From JAGVSR01 sp031413815 (lineage in GTDB: Bacteria > Pseudomonadota > Alphaproteobacteria > Rhizobiales > Hyphomicrobiaceae), in NCBI GenBank assembly GCA_031413815.1, contig JANOFU010000098.1:1-64000 (forward strand): 64,000 nucleotides of DNA, in the 5' to 3' direction. A program made the position numbers and the translations under genes. Under the pieces are notes generated by a model. That model was not told the DNA's origin and did no database searches. It was given only the letters and a program-made list of their open reading frames with translations. Shown one piece after another: positions 50,859 to 59,703 of this stretch (position 1 is the stretch's first letter; each line of letters starts with the position of its first letter).

Positions 50859-52043
50859 ATGCGACTTCTTACATCGGCGGTGTTCGCCACAGCGATGATT
50901 GCTGGCGCGCAAGGTGCATCGGCAGCAGATCCGATTGGAAAAACCATCTCCGTCGTCAATCTTGTCACGGCGGAACTGTCAACGGAACGGCGCGATCTCG
51001 CCATTGGCGATGGCGTGCGGCAGAACGAACTTGTTGAAGCCGCGAAGGACGCACGCAGTGAATTCAAACTCAATGACGACAGCAAGCTGGCGCTCGGTCC
51101 GGGCGCCAAGCTGGTGCTCGACAAGTTCATTTATGACGCGAACAGCAAGGCTGGCAGCATTGCCGTGCGTATGACCACGGGCGCGTTCCGCTGGGTTACA
51201 GGCCAAGCCGAAAAGAAGGCCTACACCATCAGCATTCCGTCCGCATCTATCACGGTACGTGGCACGATCTTCGACACCTACGTTCAGCAAAGCGGGTCGA
51301 CCTGGATCCTATTGCACGAGGGCGCCATCCAAGCCTGTAACACACGTGGAAAGTGCCGCGTGCTCGACGAGCCCGGCCAACTGCTGGTGATCAATCAGGA
51401 CGGCGATATTGGCGTGCCATTCCGTTGGGCAAGTCTGAAAGGTGCCGCGCCGTTCAACTTCGATGACGCCTTCCCGTTCGTCGTCAAGCCGCCGTCCTTC
51501 GAGTCGGCACCCGTTCTGACGCGCGACGCCATTCTCACTGAACCGGTGAAGTCAAAGCCCATTCGCAAGGCTGAGGCGAAGCCGGAGAAAACACAAAAGC
51601 CCGCGACAAAGGTTGCGAAGACGAAGGAGTCCAAGCCTAGCGTCACACCCATTAAAGTTGTGAAGGTCAAGCCGGTCAAACCCGTCAAGGTCGTGAACGT
51701 CGAAACAGTAAAGCCCATCAAGGTGGTTGAGACGCCGAAAAGGCCGAAGCGTCCCGTCATCGCAGTCGTCGACGCCCCGCCGGTTAAGGTCACAAAGCCC
51801 GTCAAGATAAAGCCCCCGGTCACGGACGACGATGATGATGACGATCGCCCGGTACGCTCGACTGAGGGCAAAAAATGGAAAGACTACGGTCTGGAGATTG
51901 CCTCGCGCTACACGACAAAAGTGAAGAAGCCCAAGACGCAGGATGACAGCTCGCAGAACGACGGCCCGCCACCTTCTATTGGATTGAGAGGCCCCATGCG
52001 CCATGTGCCCCGTCATCCGGGATCAGGCCACAACCCTGGCTAG
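50859..52043 (+). CDS. Exported FecR-domain protein with Lys/Pro/Val-rich tail
   Basis: The 394-residue precursor has a signal peptide (cut after GASA, residue about 22). A FecR-type domain follows (VNLVTAELSTERRDLAIGDG, SEFKLNDDSKLALGPGAKL, then SIPSASITVRGTIFDTYV), in which the G-T-x-F/V-R-G-T pattern is clear. From about residue 225 the sequence is low-complexity, built of KPVK/KVVK-like repeats, then a run of seven Asp and a basic end. In iron-siderophore systems FecR relays signals to a sigma factor, but no sigma factor gene is near and no inner-membrane helix is seen. It is thus more likely a structural periplasmic FecR-like protein. AGGAG-like AAGGGAG precedes the ATG. Confidence 0.83.
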   Translation: MRLLTSAVFATAMIAGAQGASAADPIGKTISVVNLVTAELSTERRDLAIGDGVRQNELVEAAKDARSEFKLNDDSKLALGPGAKLVLDKFIYDANSKAGSIAVRMTTGAFRWVTGQAEKKAYTISIPSASITVRGTIFDTYVQQSGSTWILLHEGAIQACNTRGKCRVLDEPGQLLVINQDGDIGVPFRWASLKGAAPFNFDDAFPFVVKPPSFESAPVLTRDAILTEPVKSKPIRKAEAKPEKTQKPATKVAKTKESKPSVTPIKVVKVKPVKPVKVVNVETVKPIKVVETPKRPKRPVIAVVDAPPVKVTKPVKIKPPVTDDDDDDDRPVRSTEGKKWKDYGLEIASRYTTKVKKPKTQDDSSQNDGPPPSIGLRGPMRHVPRHPGSGHNPG

Positions 52044-52064
52044 GTCCTGGGCTGTTCGAGAAAA

Positions 52065-52097
52065 AGCGAAAGGCGGGGCGCGCAAGCGCCCCGCTTT
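52065..52097. terminator. Bidirectional terminator between the FecR-domain gene and ligA
   Basis: GCGGGGCGC (52073-52081) and GCGCCCCGC (52086-52094) form a perfect 9-bp stem with a GCAA loop. TTTC follows on the plus strand and CTTTCGCTTTTTC on the minus strand. It serves the two convergent genes. Confidence 0.88.
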
Positions 52098-54217
52098 CAA
52101 CTTATGAGCGCCAACCACTCGTCTTCCGTGAGTACTTTCACGCCGAGATCGCGCGCCTTGGTCAGCTTCGAGCCCGCATCGGCACCCGCAATGACATAGT
52201 CCGTCTTGGATGATACAGACCCGGCAACCTTCGCACCCAACCGCTCGGCCTGCGCTTTGGCTTCATTGCGTGAGATCCTTTCCAGCGTTCCCGTAAACAC
52301 GACTGTTTTGCCCGTGACGTTTGACGCGACGGACACCACACGCTCAAACGGCGTCACTGTAATTTGCGACAACAGGGCACTGACAGCCTCGGTGTTGTGA
52401 TGCTCGGAAAAGAAATCCACCAACGCATCGACAACCGTCTCGCCAATGCCTTCGATATTGTCGATGTCGAGATAGGCCTCGCTGCCGCGACCGCCTTCAG
52501 CCGCACGCGTAACGGCCGATTGGAAGGCCTCGATCGTCACAAGGGCCTTGGCGAGATCTTTGGCGGTCCCTTCGCCCACATGGCGGATGCCGAGAGCGAA
52601 GATAAACCGCTCCAGTGTAATCGACCGGCGGGCATCGATGGCCGCGAACAGCTTGGCGACGGATTTCGCCCCCATGCCCTTGCGGTCCTTGAGGCGCTTG
52701 AGGCTTGCCGTGTCCCGCTCCTGCAAGGTGAAAATCTCAGCAGGCGTGCGAATGAGACCGTCATCGAAGAACAGTTCGATCTTTTCGTCGCCGAGGCCTT
52801 CGATATCGAACGCCAAACGCGAGACGAAGTGCTTCAATCGCTCTTTGGCTTGCGCAGGACACACGAGCCCGCCAGTGCAGCGGCGCACGACGCCGGTCTC
52901 GGTTTCTCCGTCTTCCGCCTCGCGCACGGCCGCGCTGCCGCACACGGGACACTCGTGCGGCATGGCGAACGGTTTGGCAGTGGCAGGGCGCTTGTCGAGC
53001 ACGACGGACACGACCTGTGGGATGACGTCACCGGCTCGTTGGACAACGACCGTGTCGCCGATACGAATGTCCTTGCGCGCAATCTCGTCTTCGTTGTGCA
53101 GCGTTGCATTTGACACGACGACACCGCCGACCGTCACCGGTTCAAGTTTTGCCACCGGCGTCAGCGATCCCGTCCGGCCGACTTGAATTTCGATGGCATT
53201 GACAATCGTGGTCGCCTGCTCCGCCGGGAACTTGTGGGCAATGGCCCAGCGCGGCGAGCGCGAGACGAAGCCCAGACGCGTTTGCAAATCGAGCCGGTTC
53301 ACCTTGTAGACGACGCCGTCGATGTCGTAGCCGAGGTTGGCGCGCGTCTCGCCAATCTCGCGATAGAAACGAACGAGTTCTTCCGGGGTTTCGCAGACGC
53401 GCATCAGCGGATTCACCGGCAAGCCCCAAGCCTGGAACGCCGCGACCACCCCTTGTTGGGTGCTGGCGGGCAATTCGGGCATCTCGCCCCACGTGTAGGC
53501 GAAGAACCGCAGTGGCCGCGATGCCGTGATCTTGTGATCGAGCTGGCGCAGCGAGCCGGCCGCGGCATTGCGCGGATTGGCGAACACCTTTTCGCCAACT
53601 GCGGCCTGTGCCTCGTTGAGAGCCTTGAAGTCGGCGTGCCCCAGGTAAATCTCGCCGCGCACTTCGGCGACATCCGGGATGGACTTGCCCTTCAGGCTTT
53701 TTGGAATCTCTGCGATGGTCCGGACATTCTCCGTGACGCGCTCGCCCTCTGCGCCGTCGCCACGAGTCGCCGCTTCGACAAACTCCCCGTTCTCGTAGCG
53801 AATGGAAATCGACAACCCATCGATCTTCGGTTCGGCAGTGAACGCGAGGGGCTCGGTATCGCCGAGGCCGAGGAACCGCCGGACGCGCGCCACAAAATCG
53901 GTCACGTCCTCGTCTTCGAACGCATTGCCGAGCGACAACATTGGCACACGGTGCTGGACCTTGCCGAAGCCCGTTGCGGGTGCCGAGCCCACGCGCTGAG
54001 ATGGGCTATCGCGCGTTACGAGATCAGGGAACTGCGCCTCGATCGCCGCCAGACGGCGCCGCAGGGCGTCATAGTCCGCATCGGAAATTTCAGGGGCATC
54101 AGACTGGTAGTAGAGAGCATCGTGCCGGGCGATCTCGGCCGCCAGATGTTGCAACTCCTCTGCCGCTGCAGACGGCGTCCGCGCGCTGACCGCTTTTTGT
54201 TTGGGGGCTTTCGTCAT
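52097..54217 (-). CDS. ligA: NAD-dependent DNA ligase
   Basis: LigA seals nicks in DNA with NAD as cofactor and is essential. The 706-residue protein has all expected domains: the Ia domain with HDALYYQSDAPEISDADYD, the adenylation domain with catalytic K131 in EPKIDG, the OB fold, the four-cysteine zinc finger (CPVCGSAAV then CTGGLVCPAQ), helix-hairpin-helix motifs (DIEGLGDEKI, NIEGIGETV) and a C-terminal BRCT domain (GKTVVFTGTLERISRNEAK). The start is a standard MTKAPKQK. bamD ends 60 bases upstream. recN, often found between bamD and ligA in this group, is absent here. Confidence 0.98.
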   Translation of the reverse strand: MTKAPKQKAVSARTPSAAAEELQHLAAEIARHDALYYQSDAPEISDADYDALRRRLAAIEAQFPDLVTRDSPSQRVGSAPATGFGKVQHRVPMLSLGNAFEDEDVTDFVARVRRFLGLGDTEPLAFTAEPKIDGLSISIRYENGEFVEAATRGDGAEGERVTENVRTIAEIPKSLKGKSIPDVAEVRGEIYLGHADFKALNEAQAAVGEKVFANPRNAAAGSLRQLDHKITASRPLRFFAYTWGEMPELPASTQQGVVAAFQAWGLPVNPLMRVCETPEELVRFYREIGETRANLGYDIDGVVYKVNRLDLQTRLGFVSRSPRWAIAHKFPAEQATTIVNAIEIQVGRTGSLTPVAKLEPVTVGGVVVSNATLHNEDEIARKDIRIGDTVVVQRAGDVIPQVVSVVLDKRPATAKPFAMPHECPVCGSAAVREAEDGETETGVVRRCTGGLVCPAQAKERLKHFVSRLAFDIEGLGDEKIELFFDDGLIRTPAEIFTLQERDTASLKRLKDRKGMGAKSVAKLFAAIDARRSITLERFIFALGIRHVGEGTAKDLAKALVTIEAFQSAVTRAAEGGRGSEAYLDIDNIEGIGETVVDALVDFFSEHHNTEAVSALLSQITVTPFERVVSVASNVTGKTVVFTGTLERISRNEAKAQAERLGAKVAGSVSSKTDYVIAGADAGSKLTKARDLGVKVLTEDEWLALIS

Positions 54218-54277
54218 ATCGTCCTGCGGGGCGCACAGCAGATCCCTTTGGCGCGGCGTGCTGCCAACTTGCGCGAG

Positions 54278-55183
54278 TTAGAGCGGCCCGCCGAGCGAAA
54301 ACTTCGGCACGGGGATGCTCTTCCAGGCCTTCGAGATCCAAGAGTCTGCGTCTTCGCGTGGCGCCAAGCCGTCAGACTGCAACAGCACGTAAGCGTCTTT
54401 GTACCATTTGGAGTTGGGGAAGTTGTGGCCCAGCACAGCAGTAGCGGTCTGCGCTTCCTGCTTGATACCGAGCGCCATGTAGCACTCGGTCAATCGCATC
54501 AGCGCCTCTTCTACGTGATTGGTCGTCTGGTAATCCGATGCCACGGTCTTGAACCGGTTGATCGCACCGATGTAATTCTTGCGCTTTAGATAATATCGCG
54601 CGACTTCCATTTCAGCGGCGGCCAGCGTGTCTTCCGCAACGCGAATGCGATTGTCGGCATTCTCGGCGTACTTGCTGTCAGGGTAGCGCGTCTTGAGGAT
54701 CTTCAACTGATCGAGAGCTTTGCGCGTATTCTGCTGATCGCGATTGGCGCCCTTCATGTCGTCGAAGTAGGCGGACGCAATGATATGATGAGCAAACGGC
54801 GCATCTTTGGTGCCCGGATGCATGACCGTGTAGCGCTCTGCGGATGCAATCGCCTCAGGCGTCTTGCCAGCTTTGTAGTAGGCGTAAGCCGACAACACCA
54901 TCGCGCGCCGCGCTTCCGATGAGTACGGGTGCGAACGGTCAAGGTCTTCGAACTTGCGGGCCGCGTCGTCGAACTTGCCCTTGCTCATCAACGTGTCGGC
55001 ATCGGCATACATTTTTTCCGGCGGATCGGTGTTGATCGCGCTGGTGGCGTCGATGGAGGACGATGAGCAGCCGGAGACAACCGTTGCCAGGCCCATCACA
55101 AGAGCCAACGCAACAGACCGCAGCCCTACGAACAGTCTGGACTGGGACCCGTGGTCAAGCATCACGTTGCGAAGCCTACTCAT
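54278..55183 (-). CDS. bamD: Outer-membrane assembly lipoprotein BamD
   Basis: BamD is the essential lipoprotein of the BAM complex that folds outer-membrane proteins. The 301-residue precursor has a lipoprotein signal with lipobox VSGC (C39) and then about five TPR-like repeats, visible as Y/A/G-rich helix pairs (AYAYYKAGKTPEAI, FAHHIIASAYFDD, ARYYLKRKNYIGAI). The family signature near the C-terminus (LTECYMALGIKQEA) is present. It lies 227 bases downstream of lpxC and 60 bases upstream of ligA, the conserved order lpxC-bamD-(recN)-ligA without recN. Confidence 0.95.
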   Translation of the reverse strand: MSRLRNVMLDHGSQSRLFVGLRSVALALVMGLATVVSGCSSSSIDATSAINTDPPEKMYADADTLMSKGKFDDAARKFEDLDRSHPYSSEARRAMVLSAYAYYKAGKTPEAIASAERYTVMHPGTKDAPFAHHIIASAYFDDMKGANRDQQNTRKALDQLKILKTRYPDSKYAENADNRIRVAEDTLAAAEMEVARYYLKRKNYIGAINRFKTVASDYQTTNHVEEALMRLTECYMALGIKQEAQTATAVLGHNFPNSKWYKDAYVLLQSDGLAPREDADSWISKAWKSIPVPKFSLGGPL

Positions 55184-55410
55184 TTGAGCGGTCCGAGGAC
55201 CGCAATTGCATTCAAATCTAGCACACGAGTCGCGGCGACAGGAATAGCGGACCGCAGTTTGACATCGACGATAGGTACCCTAAGCGGGTACGGCGGGAAT
55301 ATGTTTGTTGTTTGGCGGACTTAGCCCATTAGCGACCGCAACGCCAAATCCCAACGAGCCGTGGCATTCAAACACCACGACCGGCACGGGACCAAAGCCT
55401 TGAGGTTAAC

Positions 55411-56355
55411 TTACTCGCCTGCGGCGAGAGCCACAGGCCCCATACCGAAGCTGCGCGGCATGATTTCCCGAACGCGGGGAGCCTGAACCATTGTCCAAGC
55501 TGTTGCATCGGCGAGGAGCGCCTGAACGACACGCGAATTGAGGCGGTGTCCACCGCGGACCGACCGGAACGCACCCAGGATCGGCAAGCCAGCGAGAGAC
55601 AAATCACCCACAGCGTCCAACATCTTATGGCGGACGAACTCTAGCGGATCGCGCAGACCTTCGCGGTTCATGACGCGGTCTTCGCCGATGGCGACGGTGT
55701 TGGTGAGGTTGGCGCCGAGAGCCAAGCCGGCTTTCCAGAGGCGTTCCACGTCGCTCATGAAACCGAAGGTGCGTGCGCGGGCTAATTCGTTGCGGAAGAT
55801 GCCCGGGCTCATTTCGAAGGCGAGCCGCTGGCGGCCGATAATCGGGGTTTCGAAGTCGATTTCCACGTCCAGATGGAAACCGGAGTGCGGGGTCATCTCG
55901 CCCCAGCAGTTGCCTTCTTCGACGCGGATCGGTTTCAGAACTTTGATGAACCGGCGCGGAGCAGAGAGATCTTTCAGGCCGACATCATCAATCGCGTCAA
56001 CGAACGGAGCGGAACTGCCGTCCATGATCGGCACTTCTTTGCTATCAATCTCAACAGCGCAGTTGTCGACCGATAGGCCACGAAGAGCCGCTAGAAGGTG
56101 TTCAACAGTGCTGACTGTGATGCCCGCGTGGTCGCCGATGACTGTGCAGAGCGTGAGGTTTTGGACATTCGACACATGAGCCGGGATTTCAGCAACAATG
56201 CGTCCGCGCTTGGTGACAATGAAAACCAACCCCGTGTTGGCTTCGGCCGGGTGAAGAACAACCGAGACAGGTGCCCCGCTGTGAACTCCGGTCCCCGTGA
56301 GCTCGATTTCGCGAGCAATCGTTGTCTGCCGTGCGCCGATAAATCGATTCGACAT
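55411..56355 (-). CDS. lpxC: UDP-3-O-acyl-N-acetylglucosamine deacetylase
   Basis: LpxC is the zinc deacetylase that commits UDP-acyl-GlcNAc to lipid A synthesis. The 314-residue protein has the zinc ligands in VEHLLAALRG (first His) and in RHKMLDAVGDLSLAG (His and Asp), and the GTGVHSGAPV and SSAPFVDAI segments of the active site. I chose ATG 56355 (MSNRFIGARQTTI), matching the usual N-terminus; ATGs at 56397 and 56433 add unconserved residues. It follows ftsZ by 281 bases, with no strong terminator visible between them. The LapA-like protein at 34.8 kb may be connected, since LapA/LapB regulate LpxC in E. coli. Confidence 0.95.
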   Translation of the reverse strand: MSNRFIGARQTTIAREIELTGTGVHSGAPVSVVLHPAEANTGLVFIVTKRGRIVAEIPAHVSNVQNLTLCTVIGDHAGITVSTVEHLLAALRGLSVDNCAVEIDSKEVPIMDGSSAPFVDAIDDVGLKDLSAPRRFIKVLKPIRVEEGNCWGEMTPHSGFHLDVEIDFETPIIGRQRLAFEMSPGIFRNELARARTFGFMSDVERLWKAGLALGANLTNTVAIGEDRVMNREGLRDPLEFVRHKMLDAVGDLSLAGLPILGAFRSVRGGHRLNSRVVQALLADATAWTMVQAPRVREIMPRSFGMGPVALAAGE

Positions 56356-56636
56356 TCTGCGCCGTCCCTCGATCGTATCCCCAGCAACTGGTGCCATGTA
56401 GGCCGGCACTTTCTTGCTTCCCCCGGACTGCATTCGTCGATCCTTTGGTCTGTTCTCGGCTCTACCAAGCTTTTACGACGCTGGTTTCGAACCGTTGGAT
56501 CTAAGCGAACTCGTCACTGTTAACGAGACGATAATCGCCACCTACCCCACGGACAAATCACGGTTTCTTACACTGTGTTACGCAGCAGCCTCAGGTGAAC
56601 TTTTTTGTGCGGTCACCCAGGAAGATTCGGCACATC

Positions 56637-58373
56637 CTAGCGTCGTGGCTTGCTGAAAAACACCGGTAATTCGGGCTTTTCTGAGCGATGCGCCGGATCG
56701 GGAGAATGGCGGGACTTTGAGTCAGAATGTGACCGGCCACGGTCATCACCAGTCGCTGCCGGCGACGCTTTACTACCAAACTCAGGTGTGTTTTGGGTTC
56801 GATCGCCGCGCGAATCACTTTCATCGCGCCCGCGCCCCGTTAGCCGCGCGAACAATCCACGCTTGCGCGGAGGTGATGCGGGCTGGCCTGGACCATCGAG
56901 CGTGTACCCCAGCGGATCGGCCGGCGCTTGACCAGCTGTCTTGGCGTAGTAATCCCGCTGGCCGACGGCTGGAAAATCTTCGACTTCCGGCATGCGCCGC
57001 GGAGCCCGGCGGACTTCGGCAGGGGGTGCCGGCGCAAAGCCATCATAGGTTACGTCGTGGGAAGCATGGCCATAAACGCTGGGCGGTGCCTGCGAATAGG
57101 CGGGCGGAAGACCGTCTTCGATTTCTACGCCGTCAGGGCTATGCCAGCTGGCCTGCGGCGGCATCGGAGTAGGCTCGTAGTGAGCAGGTCCCACGTAAGC
57201 AGGATGTGGCGCGGAGGCTGGATCGCCATATTGCATTGCCGTTGACAGTCGCTGCTGGAAGTTTTCCGCCGTTCGCGGCGCGTAGGCTGGCGCCATCGGC
57301 AACGGATCGGGTGCACGGCGCGGATCGTATCCCATGGGCGGCACGGGCAACGGCGGCGGGCTCATGAAGGGCGCCTCGCTCGAAGCCATCGTTTGGGCGC
57401 GTTCTCCAGTCCGCGTCATGCCAGAGGCAACGATCGACACCCGCACGCGATCGCCAAGGCTTTCGTCAAACGTTGCGCCGACAATGATGTTGGCTTCAGG
57501 ATCGATTTCCTGGCGCACACGGCTTGCCGCTTCGTCCACTTCGTACAGCGTAAGATTGGAGCCGCCGGTGATCGACAGCAACAAGCCCTTGGCACCCTTG
57601 AGTGTGACATCATCAAGCAACGGATTGGCAATGGCTTCCTCGGCTGCGATAATTGCGCGACGCTCACCGGAGGCCTCGCCCGTGCCCATCATAGCTGTGC
57701 CCATGCCGGTCATAACGGTGCGAACATCAGCAAAATCGAGATTGATCAGGCCCTCTTTGACGATCAGGTCGACGATGCACGCGACGCCTGAATAGAGCAC
57801 CTGATCCGCCAGTATGAAGGCTTCAGCGAAGGTTGTCTTGTCGCTGGCGATGCGGAACAAGTTCTGATTGGGAATAACGATCAGCGTATCAACGTACTTG
57901 CGCAGTTCATTGATGCCCACATCGGCGATGCGCGACCGCCGCGCGCCCTCGAACTGAAACGGTTTGGTGACAACGCCGACCGTCAGAATGCCGAGTTCTT
58001 TGGCCACGCGCGCAATAACGGCCGCGGCTCCAGTGCCGGTGCCGCCACCCATGCCAGCGGCAATGAAAACCATGTGCGATCCAGCGACGCGCTGGCGAAG
58101 CTCTTCGATGGCTTCCTCCGCGGCAGCCTGGCCGATTTCCGGTTTAGAGCCGGCGCCAAGGCCTTCGGTTAAGGTCGCACCAAGTTGAATTCTTTGATCG
58201 GCGTGCGAGGCGGCCAACGCCTGCGCGTCGGTGTTTGCGACAACGAACTCGACGCCCGTCAAACCGGCTTCAATCATGTTGTTGATGGCGTTGCAGCCTG
58301 CACCGCCGACTCCGATGACGGTCAGCCGCGGTTTCAGATCAGCCAGCTTTGGCAACTGCAACTTGATGCTCAT
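56637..58373 (-). CDS. ftsZ: Cell division protein FtsZ with long C-terminal linker
   Basis: FtsZ is the tubulin-like GTPase that forms the division ring. The 578-residue protein has VIGVGGAGCNAINNM, the tubulin signature GGGTGTGAAAVIA, and NLDFADVRTVM in the T7 loop that completes the GTPase site. Residues about 1-320 are the globular core. A roughly 240-residue Pro/Ala/Asp-rich linker follows, typical of alphaproteobacteria, and the tail PELPVFF-SKPRR is the likely FtsA-binding peptide. ATG 58373 is preceded by GGGGGCTCG; a longer frame adds 20 residues. ftsA ends 60 bases upstream. Confidence 0.98.
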   Translation of the reverse strand: MSIKLQLPKLADLKPRLTVIGVGGAGCNAINNMIEAGLTGVEFVVANTDAQALAASHADQRIQLGATLTEGLGAGSKPEIGQAAAEEAIEELRQRVAGSHMVFIAAGMGGGTGTGAAAVIARVAKELGILTVGVVTKPFQFEGARRSRIADVGINELRKYVDTLIVIPNQNLFRIASDKTTFAEAFILADQVLYSGVACIVDLIVKEGLINLDFADVRTVMTGMGTAMMGTGEASGERRAIIAAEEAIANPLLDDVTLKGAKGLLLSITGGSNLTLYEVDEAASRVRQEIDPEANIIVGATFDESLGDRVRVSIVASGMTRTGERAQTMASSEAPFMSPPPLPVPPMGYDPRRAPDPLPMAPAYAPRTAENFQQRLSTAMQYGDPASAPHPAYVGPAHYEPTPMPPQASWHSPDGVEIEDGLPPAYSQAPPSVYGHASHDVTYDGFAPAPPAEVRRAPRRMPEVEDFPAVGQRDYYAKTAGQAPADPLGYTLDGPGQPASPPRKRGLFARLTGRGRDESDSRGDRTQNTPEFGSKASPAATGDDRGRSHSDSKSRHSPDPAHRSEKPELPVFFSKPRR

Positions 58374-58433
58374 CGAGCCCCCATTAAGCCGTAACGGCAA
58401 ACGCGCTAGCGCGTCCGCTGTTGCGGCTGTCAC

Positions 58434-59696
58434 TCAAAAGCCGTCCTTGAGCCATTGCCCAACCCGGCCGAGATATCCGTGAGGTCTGCGCACGCCGTGC
58501 TGGGCTGGCATCAGCTGCGACTGATCCTCGAAACTGGAAAGTAGTACGCCTACAACACCGGCAAACGCAGGGCCCGACATCAACGGTGGCAACCCTGAAA
58601 CTTGACGCGGACGCCCGGCACGAACCGGCCGCTTCACCACACTTGCCGTCAAATCGGCAACGCCCGGCAACTGACTTGTCCCGCCCGTGAGCACAACGCG
58701 CGCCGGAGCGCCCGTCAGGACAGCGCTCTGGCCAATGCGATCGGCAGCCAACCTCAACAGACTTTCCAGGCGCGGACGTACAAGGCCTGCGAGCTGAGCT
58801 TTTGTCGACTGCAGCGGCGGGGCGTCCTCGTCACCCGCGAGCGGATAGGAGAAAACCTCGTGCTCGTCCGACTGAGCACCGCCGACTGTGCCATAAAGCG
58901 CTTTGATTCGCTCGGCTTCTTCGAGGGGTGTCTGCAACGCACGCGCGATGTCAAGGGTGATGTGCATTCCACCCACTGGAATGGACTCGCTAAAGATGTA
59001 TTGGCCATCCTGAAAAGCGGCGATGCTGGTTGTGCCGCCGCCGATGTCCAAGCAGATGACACCAACCCGGCGCTCATCTTCGGACGTTGCCGCCAGTGCG
59101 CTAGCATAAGGCGCGGGCAACAGCGGATTTGGCGTCAGATAGCAGCGCTCGATCACGAATAGCAGATTGCGCAACGGCGCTTCATCGACGGTCACGGCGT
59201 GCAAGTCCGCCGAAAGCTTCTGAGCGGCCATCCCCAGCGGTTCGCGCATGCCCGGCGCCCCATCGAGCCGGTAGCCGACGGGATTGAGATGGATCAACCT
59301 CCGCCCACCGCGCTCAGCGTAGGCGCGGCCGCCCGATTGCAGTTTGGCCAGGTCCTCCGGATAGACGATGCCATGGGTAATCTGCGCACTGGCGGCAAAA
59401 GTCTGCGACATTAGACGGCCGCATGAAATGGAGATCGCGACCTCCGAAAGCCGCACGCCCGCCATCCGCTCGGCTTGCGCAATCGCCGCACGGATCGAAT
59501 GCTCAGCTTCGCCAAGATCAACGATCACGCCCGATTTCACGCCGCGTGACGGGACATGGCCAACGCCGGCAATACGGATGGGATTGGCCGCCCCAGGACT
59601 GATCACCGCAATCAGACAGGCGATCTTGAACGACCCAATGTCGAGCACGCCGACGATGCGGCGACTTGATCCGGTCCCTTTTTCGGCTCCCTGCAT
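58434..59696 (-). CDS. ftsA: Cell division protein FtsA
   Basis: FtsA is the actin-like ATPase that tethers FtsZ to the membrane. The 420-residue protein has IVGVLDIGSFKIACLI (phosphate 1), CLDIGGGTTSIA (phosphate 2), VLTGGTSQLPG (adenosine motif) and the FtsA-specific 1C subdomain (VEVAIS-type AISISCGRLMSQ). A C-terminal amphipathic membrane-targeting helix (YLGRVGQWLKDGF) is plain. ATG 59696 lies seven bases after the ftsQ stop and ftsZ follows after 60 bases, so ftsQAZ forms one unit. The first residues MQGAEKGTGSSRR vary among relatives. Confidence 0.96.
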   Translation of the reverse strand: MQGAEKGTGSSRRIVGVLDIGSFKIACLIAVISPGAANPIRIAGVGHVPSRGVKSGVIVDLGEAEHSIRAAIAQAERMAGVRLSEVAISISCGRLMSQTFAASAQITHGIVYPEDLAKLQSGGRAYAERGGRRLIHLNPVGYRLDGAPGMREPLGMAAQKLSADLHAVTVDEAPLRNLLFVIERCYLTPNPLLPAPYASALAATSEDERRVGVICLDIGGGTTSIAAFQDGQYIFSESIPVGGMHITLDIARALQTPLEEAERIKALYGTVGGAQSDEHEVFSYPLAGDEDAPPLQSTKAQLAGLVRPRLESLLRLAADRIGQSAVLTGAPARVVLTGGTSQLPGVADLTASVVKRPVRAGRPRQVSGLPPLMSGPAFAGVVGVLLSSFEDQSQLMPAQHGVRRPHGYLGRVGQWLKDGF

Positions 59697-59703
59697 GACG
59701 CTG

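Noticed and set aside
51640..51860. Tandem DNA repeat or CRISPR-like array
   Set aside because: The repetition is at protein level (KPVK/KVVK units and an Asp run) with irregular DNA spacing; no spacer structure exists.
50859..52043. FecI-FecR-receptor signalling system linking the FecR-domain gene to the TonB receptor
   Set aside because: No sigma factor gene is present, the protein lacks an inner-membrane helix, and the receptor shows no clear signalling extension; the linker is low-complexity instead.
53183..54589. 468-codon open frame antisense to ligA and bamD
   Set aside because: It spans two certain genes on the other strand, has no ribosome site and no recognisable domain.
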